Part shown: positions 37,338 through 47,353 of the stretch, one piece after another
Numbering within the stretch: position 1 is the first letter of the stretch
How the letters are laid out: the number at the start of each line of letters is the position of its first letter
Source: Saprospiraceae bacterium
GTDB lineage: Bacteria > Bacteroidota > Bacteroidia > Chitinophagales > Saprospiraceae
Direction of reading: 5' to 3'
DNA length: 64,000 nucleotides
NCBI GenBank assembly: GCA_020629035.1
Contig: JAHDEC010000016.1
Coordinates: 20,439-84,438, forward strand
Notes under the pieces: generated by a model
Databases searched by the model: none
What the model saw: the letters and a program-made list of their open reading frames with translations, nothing else
Told to the model about the DNA's origin: nothing
Translations under genes and position numbers: made by a program

Positions 37338-40300
37338 TTAGGATTGCAATTCTATGGTACTGTAACCCTGGGCATTCTTTTTCATTTTAATTTGCACATT
37401 AATTCGTTCTTTAAGTGCGGTGACATGTGAAATAACACCCACTGTTTTTTGACTTTCCGATTGCAATTTTTCTAAGGTATTCATGGCAATATCCAAGGTT
37501 TCTTGGTCCAAGGTTCCGAATCCTTCATCAATAAATAAACTTTCGAGCGACACATTTTTCGAAGCCATGTCTGATAAACTAAGGGCTAAGGCTAGACTCA
37601 AGATAAAAACTTCTCCACCTGATAAAGTGCTCACAGATCGTTGGATATTTCCCTGATATTGATCGATGACCATTAAACTTTCGCCACTTGAACTAGGGTC
37701 TAATAAATATCTATCGGTCAGATGTTGCAAACGTCTGTTAGCAAAAACCATTAAGTTCTTAAGGGTTAATCCTTGAGCAAAGTTGGCAAATTTGTTACCC
37801 AGGGAATCTCCAATCATTTGATTCATATGAGACCAAATCTCAAATTGCTCATTAAGTTTCTGTATGCCTTTTTCTCGAGCAGCATGTCTTTTGTGCTGAG
37901 CTGCATCGCCGATTAGTTGCTGGGTGATGGCTCCTTCCTGCTTAGCCAATGCCGAAAGTTCTTCTCTTTTTTCAGTTAAGTTTTGTTGGATCTGAAGCAA
38001 TGGCACAGCTTGCTGGGTATCCAAGATGTGCAGTTGCTTGTTTCTCGAAGTTAAGGCTTCAATCTTCGATTCTAGTTCTATAATTTCTTTGTTTATCGAT
38101 TCTCTTTTGGTTTTTATTTGAAGTACTCTTTCTTCACTCAGTATAGCTTTTTTTGCCTCCTTAAAATTGGTATAATTAAGTTTTTCGATAGGTTTTTTAA
38201 GGCTTTCATCTAGTGTTTTGATAGTAAGATCAAGCTGAACTATGCTGTCCTTGTCTTTGACTATCCCAGCATCTGTTCCAGCTATTTTAGTTTGTGCACT
38301 TACATATTCGTTTTGTATTTCATTGCAAGCGTCCTTTGCATCTAAGCCGGTGTATTTACTTTTTCTTTCCTTGTCCAATGTCTTGTAGTCATCCAAGATA
38401 TTGGCTAGTTTTTCAAATTGCTTGGTCACCAAAGTGAGTTCGTCATTTTGTTGTTTAATAGCTACGATGGCTTTTTTATCAGCGACTTGTTTGTCAAGCT
38501 TTTCTAATTGGTTCGCGATAGCTGCTGGATCAAGCTTAATGGTATTTGGAAGTTTTCTGGTCAGCGTTTTTATTTCGCTGCTAATCGTTGCGCAGTTTTC
38601 TTTGGTATTTGCTAACTCTTTTTCATATTGAGTCAACTTGTGCTCGATCTGGTGAGCTAGTTTTTGTAATTCTTCGAGCTTGATTTTTTCATTTTTTTGC
38701 TGCTCAGTGTTTTTATTGATTTGTGTTTCTTGTTGGCTCAGATCTACCTCCGATAGATGTTCACTATAAGGATGCTCTAGTGATCCACAAAGCGGACAGG
38801 CTTCACCCTTTACTAGTTTGTCTCTGTAAGTTTCTAAGTTGGCTATTTTGAGTGCATCCTCTTTTTGTTTTAACAAAAGTAGATGTTCGCTTTCTAGGCT
38901 TTTGACTAGCGCGAGGTTTGTTTTTAGCAAGGCAGTATTAGCTTGTTGCTCCTTGCTAGCTTTGACTTTTTCCTCATTTAATAACTGCTCTTGGTTTTTA
39001 TTTTTTTGCTCATTTTCTAGTAACTGATTGATATCATTTAAGATGCCTATTTGCTCCGTTTCTTGTGATAATTTATCGAGAATAGTAGAAGTGTCCTCCT
39101 TAGCGAGTGCTGGATTTTTAGCGATTACTTGATCGATGGCACTCCTGATTTCTTTAAGTTTTTCGAGCGCTTGACCGGGGTGAGCATCCCCATCAATCCC
39201 CAGTTTTCCATTGGCAAGATTTCCTTTTATGTCTAAGCGCAAAGAAGCACCTTGATTTCTTAGATTGAGAATATCTCGATCCATATTACCAATTTCCGTT
39301 TCAAATTGGCTCATGAGTTCGGTGAAGTTTTCTTTGTTGACTTCTGCTCGCACTAATTGGCTCATTTTGTCCAATGCTGTTTGAAGTTTTTGCTCCCAAG
39401 AAAGCAGTTCTGTCTTTGCTGCTTGTAAAGAGCGCTCGGCTATTTCCTTAGCTTTGACTGCTTCTTCAAGTTTGGTAATGTCAGGAATCAACGGAATGAG
39501 TTGTTCGTGTTTAGCAAGACTTTCATCATCAATTTTACCGGCTTCTTTTTGGTTGATTACTGAGGCTAGTTGAACCTTGTGTTGCTCAACTAAATCCAGG
39601 TTTTTTGTAAGTTCTTCCTTGACTTGGGCAAGCTTTTGAAGACTCAGTAATTCTTTGTCAAAGCTAGTTTTCTTTTGCTGTATTTGTGTTTGTTCGTCTT
39701 TAAGTTTTTGTAGCGTTTCTTCATCAAGAAGTTGTATTTCACCCATGAGTTGTTTCTCCTGAGCTATTTCGGTTTTTAGTGCTTTATATTTTTCATAACA
39801 AGTACGGCTAACTTTTCGATAGATATCTGTTCCTGTTATTTTTTCGAGCAGTAATCCTCGTTCATTTTTACCAGCTTTGATAAATTTGGAAAACTCACCT
39901 TGAGATAAGATAATTGACTGAATAAACTGGTTGTAGCTTAAGCCAATAATTTGTTCGTTATGGCCTGGGATTTCGCTCTTTTTTAAATCTAGAGGTTTGC
40001 CATGTTCATCATAGATAAACATTTCATAATCTCTTAATTGATCTTTTCTTCCTCGGCTAATCGACCAACTTGAGGTATATTTTTTTGGACCTACTTGATA
40101 TTCAATGCTGGCAAAGGCTTCTTTTGTATGTCTAGTGATGATACCACCTATGGATTCTAGTTCGTTCTTACTGATTTTTTTCTTAAGCCTTGGTATTTGG
40201 TTAAATAGCGCCAAGGTTATGACATCGAGTAGGGTGGACTTCCCTGAGCCAGTAGGTCCTGTGATGGCAAATATCCCAGCTTCCGATAAGGGAAGTTGGT

Positions 40301-40367
40301 CGAAAGAAACTGAGTGTTCTCCTCGCAGGCTGTTTATATTTTTAAATGCTATCGTTAATATTTTCAT
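37338..40367 (-). CDS. sbcC: Exonuclease subunit SbcC
   Basis: Large SMC-like ATPase of the SbcCD (Rad50/Mre11) nuclease that opens hairpins and processes double-strand breaks. The Walker A loop is GPTGSGKS (37-44), followed by a long coiled coil. The zinc-hook GEACPLCGS (about 519-527) lies in its middle. The ABC signature LSGGEVFILSLALALSLSD and the Walker B FIDEGFGTLD lie near the C-terminus. At 1009 aa it is full length. It follows sbcD after 12 bp, as expected for the complex. Confidence 0.93.
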   Translation of the reverse strand: MKILTIAFKNINSLRGEHSVSFDQLPLSEAGIFAITGPTGSGKSTLLDVITLALFNQIPRLKKKISKNELESIGGIITRHTKEAFASIEYQVGPKKYTSSWSISRGRKDQLRDYEMFIYDEHGKPLDLKKSEIPGHNEQIIGLSYNQFIQSIILSQGEFSKFIKAGKNERGLLLEKITGTDIYRKVSRTCYEKYKALKTEIAQEKQLMGEIQLLDEETLQKLKDEQTQIQQKKTSFDKELLSLQKLAQVKEELTKNLDLVEQHKVQLASVINQKEAGKIDDESLAKHEQLIPLIPDITKLEEAVKAKEIAERSLQAAKTELLSWEQKLQTALDKMSQLVRAEVNKENFTELMSQFETEIGNMDRDILNLRNQGASLRLDIKGNLANGKLGIDGDAHPGQALEKLKEIRSAIDQVIAKNPALAKEDTSTILDKLSQETEQIGILNDINQLLENEQKNKNQEQLLNEEKVKASKEQQANTALLKTNLALVKSLESEHLLLLKQKEDALKIANLETYRDKLVKGEACPLCGSLEHPYSEHLSEVDLSQQETQINKNTEQQKNEKIKLEELQKLAHQIEHKLTQYEKELANTKENCATISSEIKTLTRKLPNTIKLDPAAIANQLEKLDKQVADKKAIVAIKQQNDELTLVTKQFEKLANILDDYKTLDKERKSKYTGLDAKDACNEIQNEYVSAQTKIAGTDAGIVKDKDSIVQLDLTIKTLDESLKKPIEKLNYTNFKEAKKAILSEERVLQIKTKRESINKEIIELESKIEALTSRNKQLHILDTQQAVPLLQIQQNLTEKREELSALAKQEGAITQQLIGDAAQHKRHAAREKGIQKLNEQFEIWSHMNQMIGDSLGNKFANFAQGLTLKNLMVFANRRLQHLTDRYLLDPSSSGESLMVIDQYQGNIQRSVSTLSGGEVFILSLALALSLSDMASKNVSLESLFIDEGFGTLDQETLDIAMNTLEKLQSESQKTVGVISHVTALKERINVQIKMKKNAQGYSTIELQS

Positions 40368-40379
40368 TTAATCTAGCAT

Positions 40380-41603
40380 TTAGGTTTCGGCTTCTTGAAC
40401 GAGGTCCAGCAGTTCTTGAAATGCTTCAATAAATACTTGCTGTTTTGCAGGGTCAAGGTTTTCGGATTCTAATCTTTTTTCGAATACATCCAAGGGTTGT
40501 AAGTCTTCTACATTTGTGCCTTCGGTAAAATGCTCAGCAGTATTTTTAGCTTGCTCTAGAAAAGTAACCTTGTGTTTTAATATAGAAAACTTAGTTGAAT
40601 CAGCGTAGTTATTTACCAGTTCTACCGTGTTTGCAATGGTAGTAGAACTAAACTTTTCTTCAATTACTTCTATTTCTACAAAAGAAACGAGGCTAGTGTT
40701 TGGCTCTAGTGATGCCAACTTTTGTTCCACTTCTTGATAGCTGCCTGTTAGTTTAATAAGAGCACGGATTTCTGGAACAAGATGAGGAGTTATCTTTTGA
40801 ATACCATCAGAGGTAAGTTCTATGATAACTACCTGTTTTTTATCTTCTTTTTCTGAAAAACTTAAAGCTATTGGTGAACCAGAATATCTGATATGTTCAT
40901 TCCCTCCAATTATTTGTGGTTTATGGATGTGGCCCAATGCTATGTAACTGAATGAACTAGGAAAAATGGATGATTCAACTACAGCGGCATTTCCGACATG
41001 GATTTCTCGTTCACTTTCACTGGTAATCGAACCTTTTGCATAAAGATGTCCCATTGCAATTGAAGGGATACCAGGATATTTGCTTTCGCAAAGTTCTCCG
41101 ATGTGTTGATAATGTTTTTGAATGCCGACTTGGATGGCTTCTGTACGATTTTTATAGCTTTCTTTATCCTCTTTTTTTCGAAGATCCTTGTCTCTTAAAA
41201 ATGGTACGGCAGCAATAACTAGTTTGGGTTTTGCTTCTTTGTCTTTGATGACAACTATTTCATCCTCTAAATTTTTAGTAGCCCCACCAACTATGTCAAT
41301 ATTCATAAGGCTTAATAATTCATTGGGTGCATTTAGAAGTCCAACGGAATCATGATTACCACCAGTGATTACTATATGTGTGCCACTAGCGTGTAGCTGC
41401 TTTAGACAATCAAAGTATTGTTTTCTATCTTTTGCTGATGGGTTAGCTAAATCGAATACATCTCCGGAAATTAAAATGAGATCTACTTTTTCTTCTTTGA
41501 TGAGATTCAGAAGCCACTCGAAAAACAAAGTAAATGCATCGTCAAGATCATGCTTATGCAAAATCTTTCCTAAATGCCAATCTGCTGTATGCAGTATCTT
41601 CAT
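40380..41603 (-). CDS. sbcD: Exonuclease subunit SbcD
   Basis: Metallophosphoesterase subunit of SbcCD (407 aa). The five phosphoesterase motifs are clear: HTADWHLGK (Asp8, His10), ISGDVFD, GGNHDS, AMGHLY and ALGHIHKPQ. The C-terminal cap region, about 130 residues, contacts SbcC. It lies between gpsA (14-bp gap) and sbcC (12 bp). The minus-strand order is gpsA, sbcD, sbcC, so the repair pair may be expressed from upstream of gpsA or even yidC. Confidence 0.93.
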   Translation of the reverse strand: MKILHTADWHLGKILHKHDLDDAFTLFFEWLLNLIKEEKVDLILISGDVFDLANPSAKDRKQYFDCLKQLHASGTHIVITGGNHDSVGLLNAPNELLSLMNIDIVGGATKNLEDEIVVIKDKEAKPKLVIAAVPFLRDKDLRKKEDKESYKNRTEAIQVGIQKHYQHIGELCESKYPGIPSIAMGHLYAKGSITSESEREIHVGNAAVVESSIFPSSFSYIALGHIHKPQIIGGNEHIRYSGSPIALSFSEKEDKKQVVIIELTSDGIQKITPHLVPEIRALIKLTGSYQEVEQKLASLEPNTSLVSFVEIEVIEEKFSSTTIANTVELVNNYADSTKFSILKHKVTFLEQAKNTAEHFTEGTNVEDLQPLDVFEKRLESENLDPAKQQVFIEAFQELLDLVQEAET

Positions 41604-41617
41604 ATTTCGTTACAAGT

Positions 41618-42628
41618 TTAGAAATCTACATCGTTTTCAGCAGGGTAAAAGACAAGTTTATCTAATGCTTTTTCTAATGGATAACCCTCATGGACTATGT
41701 AATAAATCATATTACTGATCGGTAATGATAATTTTAAATCAGTAGATATTTGGTGCAATATTTTAAGGGTATTTACGCCTTCTGCCACTTCGCCCAAACT
41801 TTCGGTAGCTTCATCCAAGGTGACACCTTCTGAAATCATCTTACCTAGTCTAAAATTACGACTATTTATACTGGTCGAGGTTGCAATAACATCACCTATT
41901 CCCGCAATTCCTAGGAAAGCCTCGCTATCGGCACCTAAGTATTTGCCAAGTTGTATTATTTCGTGAAGGCCTCTCGTGATCAGCATGGATTGTAGATTTT
42001 TTCCGTATCCTTTTCCACTTAAAACACCAGAACCTACTGCAATAATATTTTTAAATGCGCCAGCTAGTTCTGTCCCTAATAAATGATGTGACCCGAAAAC
42101 TACAAAACGTTTAGTTGTTAGTAATTCTTTGCCTAGTGTTATCACTTCATCAAATTCGGAAGCGACTACAGTACCAGTTGGCTGGTTATCAAATATTTCT
42201 TTTGAAAGATTTGGCCCAGACATACATCCGATTCTGACGCAATTCGTTTCTTGAGCAAGCACCTGACTCATGGTATGGATGTTATTGACAGTAAGGTCTT
42301 CATGAGCCTGATAGTCTAATCCTTTAATGGCATGAATTAGGTAATGCGAGGGATTAAGAAAAGGACTCATGCGCTTAGCCAAATTCCTAAGAGAAGTAGA
42401 TGGAATGACGGGGAATATTACTTTGCAGGTTTTACACAACTCCTCCAAACTTTGAGCAACCTTTAAATCATGTATTTCAGTTCCTTCTTCCACTTGATCG
42501 GTCACTAGACTAAAATCAATGCTGCTTGGATTTCTTACATAAACCATCACATTGGTGTTACATGAAAGTAATTTCACGATGGTTTTACCAAATGACCCAT
42601 ATCCTATAACACCAACATAGTTTGACAT
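41618..42628 (-). CDS. gpsA: Glycerol-3-phosphate dehydrogenase [NAD(P)+]
   Basis: Cytoplasmic enzyme that makes sn-glycerol 3-phosphate for phospholipids. The Rossmann loop is GVIGYGSFGKT (about 6-16), followed by the catalytic segment GAFKNIIAVGSG with the active Lys, and the GIAGIGDV and NSRNFRLG motifs. The length of 336 aa is normal. It is located 75 bp downstream of yidC on the same strand and 14 bp before sbcD. No direct functional link to sbcD is known; the order probably reflects operon packing. Confidence 0.92.
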   Translation of the reverse strand: MSNYVGVIGYGSFGKTIVKLLSCNTNVMVYVRNPSSIDFSLVTDQVEEGTEIHDLKVAQSLEELCKTCKVIFPVIPSTSLRNLAKRMSPFLNPSHYLIHAIKGLDYQAHEDLTVNNIHTMSQVLAQETNCVRIGCMSGPNLSKEIFDNQPTGTVVASEFDEVITLGKELLTTKRFVVFGSHHLLGTELAGAFKNIIAVGSGVLSGKGYGKNLQSMLITRGLHEIIQLGKYLGADSEAFLGIAGIGDVIATSTSINSRNFRLGKMISEGVTLDEATESLGEVAEGVNTLKILHQISTDLKLSLPISNMIYYIVHEGYPLEKALDKLVFYPAENDVDF

Positions 42629-42703
42629 AGCTATTGCAATAATCTGATAGTAAGGTTAAAAATGAACCTCAAGTTAAATAAATGAATTAAAGAAGAGGTG
42701 TGC

Positions 42704-44611
42704 TTATTTCCTTTTTTTCTTCTTTTGATTAGCAGCTTGCTGGTTTCTTTTCTTTTGTACCTCTTGTTGTTGCTTCATAGCCTCTTCTAACCTTGCCTGG
42801 AACCCACTTTTAGACTTCTTGGGTTTATCTTTTTCCTTCATCAGTTCGGCTCGAATCTTGTCATCATTGAAAACAAATTTCTTGGTGATGATGGTCTGTG
42901 CCACATTAATCAAATTACTGAAGAACATATAACAGGTTAATCCTGAAGCATAATTATTAAAGAATACTAAAAACATAATTGGCATGGCATACTGCACATA
43001 TTTCATAGCTGGATTAGCTGACATGTCCATATGCTTCGTATTATAATAAGTATAGGCAATGGTAGATAAAGCCCATAAAATAGTAAATAAACTCAGGTGA
43101 GATCCAAATGCTGGAATCTCAAACGGTAAATAACTAATTACATCATATGAAGACAAATCCTGGGCCCATAAAAAAGACTCCTGTCTAAATCTTATCGAAG
43201 CCGGGAAGAATCTAAATAGGGCGTACCAAATTGGCATTTGTAACAACATTGGCATACATCCACCTAAAGGACTTGTTCCATATTCTCGATACATCTTCAT
43301 CGTTTCCATCTGCACCTTTTGTTGGTCATCTGGAAATTTTTCTTTGATTTTAGCAATCTCAGGTTTTAGTGCACCCATTTTAGCTTGAGACTTAAGCATC
43401 TTAAACATCAATGGATATAAAAGCATTTTAAGAAGGAAAATCAAAATGATGATTACCACCCCTTTACTTCCTATATATTTAGAGAGAAAATCGAAAGATG
43501 GTCGGATTATCCATCGATTAATGGAGCCGAAAATACTATTACCAAAAGGAATAACTTCTTCTAAACCAATCTCATAAGTTCGAAGCTCATTAAATTCATT
43601 TGGACCCAAATACATTTGGAACGCCAGACTTTCATTCACTCCACCATTAATGGGTAGGTCCACTGAGGATTTAATAAGCTTTAAGTCATCAGAATCTTCC
43701 AGTACTTTGGTCTCAAATTGACCATTTTGCATGTTAGCATTCTTAGCAATAATGCTTGAGTTGAAGAATTGATTTACATGAGATATCCAGTGTATATTGT
43801 CTGCATCCAAGCTCTCTTCATCATCGCTTCTACAATTACAATAATCTGAATCTTCATCCTTTGCTTTAAAGTAAACACTCGAGTAATATTTCTCGAAATT
43901 TACATTCTGTTCAATTTTATCCAAATACTGGTGCCATCTAAATTTAATAGACTGAGTCCCGGCTTGGAATAATTTATTAGCTTCTTTAAAGTCAACGTTA
44001 TAGTCTAACAGATAGTCATCTACAAATTTATAAGTTTGCTGAATGCTTGCCCCTGTGTTTGTTTGCGCGGTAAACGTAATACCCTTATCTATTTCTTGAA
44101 CTTCAAAGTATAAATCTTGAGTTGATACTTGCCCTGATCCGTTAGTTGGTAGTAAATATTCAAACCTATTTTTCTTATCCTCCATAAGCTTGAGTGGAAG
44201 CTTATTGGTTGATTTATCTTCAGTTAATTCCCACTTCTCGTAATCTTTTAATATGGCTTCTTTGATAACTCCTCCCTTGGAATCAAAAGTTATTTTAAGC
44301 TTTTCATTTTCGATAGTATGTAAACTTGAAACCTGTTTCGCTGCTGGTTTTTCCTCGACGATTGTTGTATCTGCTTCAGCTGGGGCTGGGTCTGCTTGAA
44401 TGGAAGATATGGCAGCTTTTTCATTTTGAAGCGCATTAATCTCTTCTTTTGCTTCTTCAGGAAGCTCAGTTTGTTGAGCTTGAACTAGTTGGATTGAATC
44501 CTGTATCTGTTGTTGTCTGGCAATTTCTTCCGCAGAAGGTGCTGTTACAAAATACCATGCTACTAACAGTACGAATAATAATAAGAAACCTATACCTTGT
44601 TGCTTATCCAT
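42704..44611 (-). CDS. yidC: Membrane protein insertase YidC
   Basis: Inserts and folds inner-membrane proteins with or without SecYEG. From ATG 44611 the product is 635 aa: an N-terminal helix (about 5-21), a large periplasmic beta-rich domain (about 100-360) and the conserved five-helix core in the last third (KGVVIIILIFLLKMLLYPL, MPIWYALFRFFPASI, MPIMFLVFFNNYASGL). A Lys-rich tail (KKSKS...QKKKKRK) is typical of Bacteroidota YidC. An upstream ATG at 44650 would add 13 residues of poor quality. A TACCTTTG box about 28 bp upstream is likely its promoter. Confidence 0.93.
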   Translation of the reverse strand: MDKQQGIGFLLLFVLLVAWYFVTAPSAEEIARQQQIQDSIQLVQAQQTELPEEAKEEINALQNEKAAISSIQADPAPAEADTTIVEEKPAAKQVSSLHTIENEKLKITFDSKGGVIKEAILKDYEKWELTEDKSTNKLPLKLMEDKKNRFEYLLPTNGSGQVSTQDLYFEVQEIDKGITFTAQTNTGASIQQTYKFVDDYLLDYNVDFKEANKLFQAGTQSIKFRWHQYLDKIEQNVNFEKYYSSVYFKAKDEDSDYCNCRSDDEESLDADNIHWISHVNQFFNSSIIAKNANMQNGQFETKVLEDSDDLKLIKSSVDLPINGGVNESLAFQMYLGPNEFNELRTYEIGLEEVIPFGNSIFGSINRWIIRPSFDFLSKYIGSKGVVIIILIFLLKMLLYPLMFKMLKSQAKMGALKPEIAKIKEKFPDDQQKVQMETMKMYREYGTSPLGGCMPMLLQMPIWYALFRFFPASIRFRQESFLWAQDLSSYDVISYLPFEIPAFGSHLSLFTILWALSTIAYTYYNTKHMDMSANPAMKYVQYAMPIMFLVFFNNYASGLTCYMFFSNLINVAQTIITKKFVFNDDKIRAELMKEKDKPKKSKSGFQARLEEAMKQQQEVQKKRNQQAANQKKKKRK

Positions 44612-44639
44612 GTAAAACTCTGAGGGTTGATTTAAGCGG

Positions 44640-44647
44640 CAAAGGTA
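44640..44647 (-). promoter_or_regulatory. Candidate -7 box of yidC
   Basis: Read on the minus strand, TACCTTTG fits TAnnTTTG, 28 bp before the yidC ATG. It shares the 140-bp divergent spacer with kdsA. No -33 motif of good quality was found. Confidence 0.4.
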
Positions 44648-44739
44648 CATTTTTGTTTAATCTAAAACCACAATTATGGATGAATCTGAAAGTTTAAATG
44701 ATATAGCCAAGTAAACTGTCTATTTAAAATTGCTTATCC

Positions 44740-44747
44740 TATCTTTG
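44740..44747 (+). promoter_or_regulatory. Candidate -7 box of kdsA, leaderless type
   Basis: TATCTTTG lies four bases before the kdsA ATG. If used, the mRNA would begin at or beside the start codon. No clear -33 element was found. Confidence 0.35.
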
Positions 44748-44751
44748 GGAT

Positions 44752-45558
44752 ATGAGTTTATATGCTAGCCTAAAAGGTAAACAAGACCAGTTTTTTCTGA
44801 TTGCAGGTCCATGCGCCATTGAATCTAAAGACATTGCATTCGAAGTGGCTCATGCTGTTAAATCAATGTGCGATTCCTTAGGCATCCAGTACATCTTTAA
44901 AGGATCTTATCGGAAAGCTAATCGTTCAAGCATTAACTCGTTTACAGGAATAGGAGATGCAAAGGCGCTTCAAATATTAGCTGAAGTAAAAGAGCAACTG
45001 AAGATACCTGTAACCACTGACATACACACAGATGAAGAAGCAAAATGGGCAGCAGAAGTCGTCGATATTTTGCAGATCCCGGCTTTTTTATGTAGACAAA
45101 CAAAACTCATCCAAGCTGCAGCAGAAACTGGTAAAATAGTCAATATAAAGAAGGGACAATTCTTGAGTCCTGAAGCGATGTTTTTTGCAGCTCAGAAGGT
45201 AATAGACTCGGGCAATAATCAAGTAATGCTAACTGAAAGAGGTACAACTTTTGGCTATAGCGATTTAGTGGTAGACTTTAGATCCATCCCCAAAATGGCT
45301 AAGTTTAATTACCCTGTAATTATGGATTGCACCCATTCTCTCCAGCAACCAAATCAAAGCTCAGGTATAACTGGAGGAGACCCGACTATGATAGAAACTA
45401 TCGCAAAGGCAGCCATTGCAAGTGGAGCTAATGGACTATTTATCGAAACTCACCCAGATCCGTCCACAGCAAAGAGTGACGGAGCTAATATGTTGCCTTT
45501 AGATCAAATAGAGAAATTGCTGATTAAACTAACTAAAGTCTTTACTGCAGTGCAGTAA
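44752..45558 (+). CDS. kdsA: 3-deoxy-8-phosphooctulonate synthase
   Basis: Condenses phosphoenolpyruvate with arabinose 5-phosphate to form Kdo-8-phosphate for lipid A/LPS core. The 268-aa barrel holds AGPCAIES (18-25), KGSYRKANRSS (about 50-60), KGQFLSPEAMF, ERGTTFGY and DCTHSLQQPNQ. Cys21 is in the place of the Asn that marks metal-independent enzymes, so this is predicted to be a metal-dependent form. It is divergent from yidC and convergent with the AspT-like gene 10 bp downstream. Confidence 0.93.
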   Translation: MSLYASLKGKQDQFFLIAGPCAIESKDIAFEVAHAVKSMCDSLGIQYIFKGSYRKANRSSINSFTGIGDAKALQILAEVKEQLKIPVTTDIHTDEEAKWAAEVVDILQIPAFLCRQTKLIQAAAETGKIVNIKKGQFLSPEAMFFAAQKVIDSGNNQVMLTERGTTFGYSDLVVDFRSIPKMAKFNYPVIMDCTHSLQQPNQSSGITGGDPTMIETIAKAAIASGANGLFIETHPDPSTAKSDGANMLPLDQIEKLLIKLTKVFTAVQ

Positions 45559-45568
45559 GCAAGCACTA

Positions 45569-47197
45569 TCACATCAGAAAAATAAACAATAATTGAGCGT
45601 AGATTATCTTAAGGATAAGTGCCAATGGCATCATCATAGTATATCCTATGTTAGGTACTTTGTTCTGAGTAATGTTTAAATTAAAATCAAGTATAGCTGG
45701 TTGGTTTGAAACAAAACCCAATAAAATAGAGAAAGGAATCTTGATGACCGAATAACCAACCACAAGCGCAAAGATGGTGGTTAGCATGGATATCAAAGTG
45801 GCGCCTGCCATTATGTTAATAGCTTCGGCACTAAGATTGGTTATAAACGTGTTGCCAGAACTAACACCGATCGCAGCTAATAGGAACGTTAAGCCGATTT
45901 GTTGGATGGTTATATTTGCTCCATAGGGCAGTGTCCAGACAATCGGTCCAGTACGCCTGAGCATCCCTAAGATTAGTGCAACAACTAGCGGACCTCCAGC
46001 AAAACCTAACTTAAAGCTTATACCTCCTGGCAGATTAAAATTAATCATACCCAAAAGCATACCCAAGGTAATACCCACGCCAAAAGAAAATAAATTTACC
46101 TGGCTAATCGCTGAGTAGGAATCCCCAAAATACTTTGCTAATGACTTTAATTCTTTTCTGCCAGCAATAAATCGAATCCTATCTCCCGCTTGTAAAACCG
46201 TGTTTCCATGCGCTAGCATTTCGGAATCACCTCTTCTAATTCTAGTTATGATAGCATCAAATTTTTGATCAAGTTCAAGTTCTGAAATCTTCTTCCCAAA
46301 TATTGAAGGATTGGATACAAAGATTCTTCGAACATCGAAAACCCTACGATCTTTAGCCAAATTGAACGGTGATAACCTCCCCAGTGTTTCGATAGCCTGA
46401 TTAATTTCTGCTTCTTCGCCCACAATCATTAGTTGATCATTATCCTTTAAAACATAAGACCAGTTAGTTAATAGCATTCCTCCTGTTGCTTCGGTAACCT
46501 GAACAAATTTTATGTTCCATTGGTAGGTTTGCTTAATTTCTCGAAGGGTTTTTCCGACCACATCACCATTGGTAATAAGCACTGAGCGAGAAGTCAAGTT
46601 TTCTCCAAGTGGATATTTACGTTTTAACTTTAATCGCTCTGCTTCAAAATCCACCTTATATATTCGGTTTACAATGGCAATGGCAATCATAACCCCAATA
46701 ATTCCCATAGGATAGGAGAAAGAATAGCCAATAACCATCTGATTTGAGATAGAATCTGCATTATCTAGACCGCGTTCTAAGGCTAGATTTATCGCACCAG
46801 CTAAAGCAGGCGTATTAGTGGTAGACCCGGCATAAATACCTGTAATGGTGGATGCATCAAAACCAAGCAAATGAGATAAGGCAAAAGCTAATGCAAATGA
46901 AAAAGTCAGCATCCCTACAATGAAGATGATATCTCGAGTACCATTATTTTTAATAGACTGGAAAAAAGCAGGAGCAGAACTTAAACCAATCGAATAAATA
47001 AACAATAATAATCCTATCTGGAATATAATGGATGGTAGTTTAAAGCCAGGATCGATTGCACCAAAACATAGCCCCACAAATAAGACAGCAGCCACTCCTA
47101 GGCCACTTCCTTTTATTTTGAGATTGCCAATTAAATAACCCAAGGCGGCTACCACAAAAAGAAGTAGAACCGGGTTGTCAATTAATACTTGTTTCAT
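45569..47197 (-). CDS. AspT/YidE-type transporter with TrkA-C domains
   Basis: Inner-membrane transporter (542 aa) of the aspartate:alanine exchanger fold. Two blocks of about five helices (about 8-180 and 375-540) flank two cytoplasmic TrkA-C-like domains (about 195-280 and 285-365) with recurring D-x-L/R-x-x-G segments such as DNDQLMIVGE and QAGDRIRFIAG. The architecture equals YidE/YbjL proteins, whose substrates are uncertain. A TACCTTTG box on the minus strand (47217-47224) lies 19 bp before the ATG. Confidence 0.82.
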   Translation of the reverse strand: MKQVLIDNPVLLLFVVAALGYLIGNLKIKGSGLGVAAVLFVGLCFGAIDPGFKLPSIIFQIGLLLFIYSIGLSSAPAFFQSIKNNGTRDIIFIVGMLTFSFALAFALSHLLGFDASTITGIYAGSTTNTPALAGAINLALERGLDNADSISNQMVIGYSFSYPMGIIGVMIAIAIVNRIYKVDFEAERLKLKRKYPLGENLTSRSVLITNGDVVGKTLREIKQTYQWNIKFVQVTEATGGMLLTNWSYVLKDNDQLMIVGEEAEINQAIETLGRLSPFNLAKDRRVFDVRRIFVSNPSIFGKKISELELDQKFDAIITRIRRGDSEMLAHGNTVLQAGDRIRFIAGRKELKSLAKYFGDSYSAISQVNLFSFGVGITLGMLLGMINFNLPGGISFKLGFAGGPLVVALILGMLRRTGPIVWTLPYGANITIQQIGLTFLLAAIGVSSGNTFITNLSAEAINIMAGATLISMLTTIFALVVGYSVIKIPFSILLGFVSNQPAILDFNLNITQNKVPNIGYTMMMPLALILKIIYAQLLFIFLM

Positions 47198-47216
47198 TTG
47201 GTTGAAGTCTAATTTG

Positions 47217-47224
47217 CAAAGGTA
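47217..47224 (-). promoter_or_regulatory. Candidate -7 box of the AspT-like gene
   Basis: Minus-strand TACCTTTG, 19 bp before ATG 47197, inside the 156-bp divergent spacer. The spacer also holds the palindrome AATGTTAACATT (47305-47316), which may serve either gene. Confidence 0.35.
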
Positions 47225-47353
47225 GTGCTAATGATTTCAGGATGTAATTATTCAGCCTATTTTTACATTAAAATGACAAAATGGTAAAATTGTCTTTAAA
47301 TAAAAATGTTAACATTAGTCTTGTGATAAAATCTATTTATTTTTCTTTGTCCA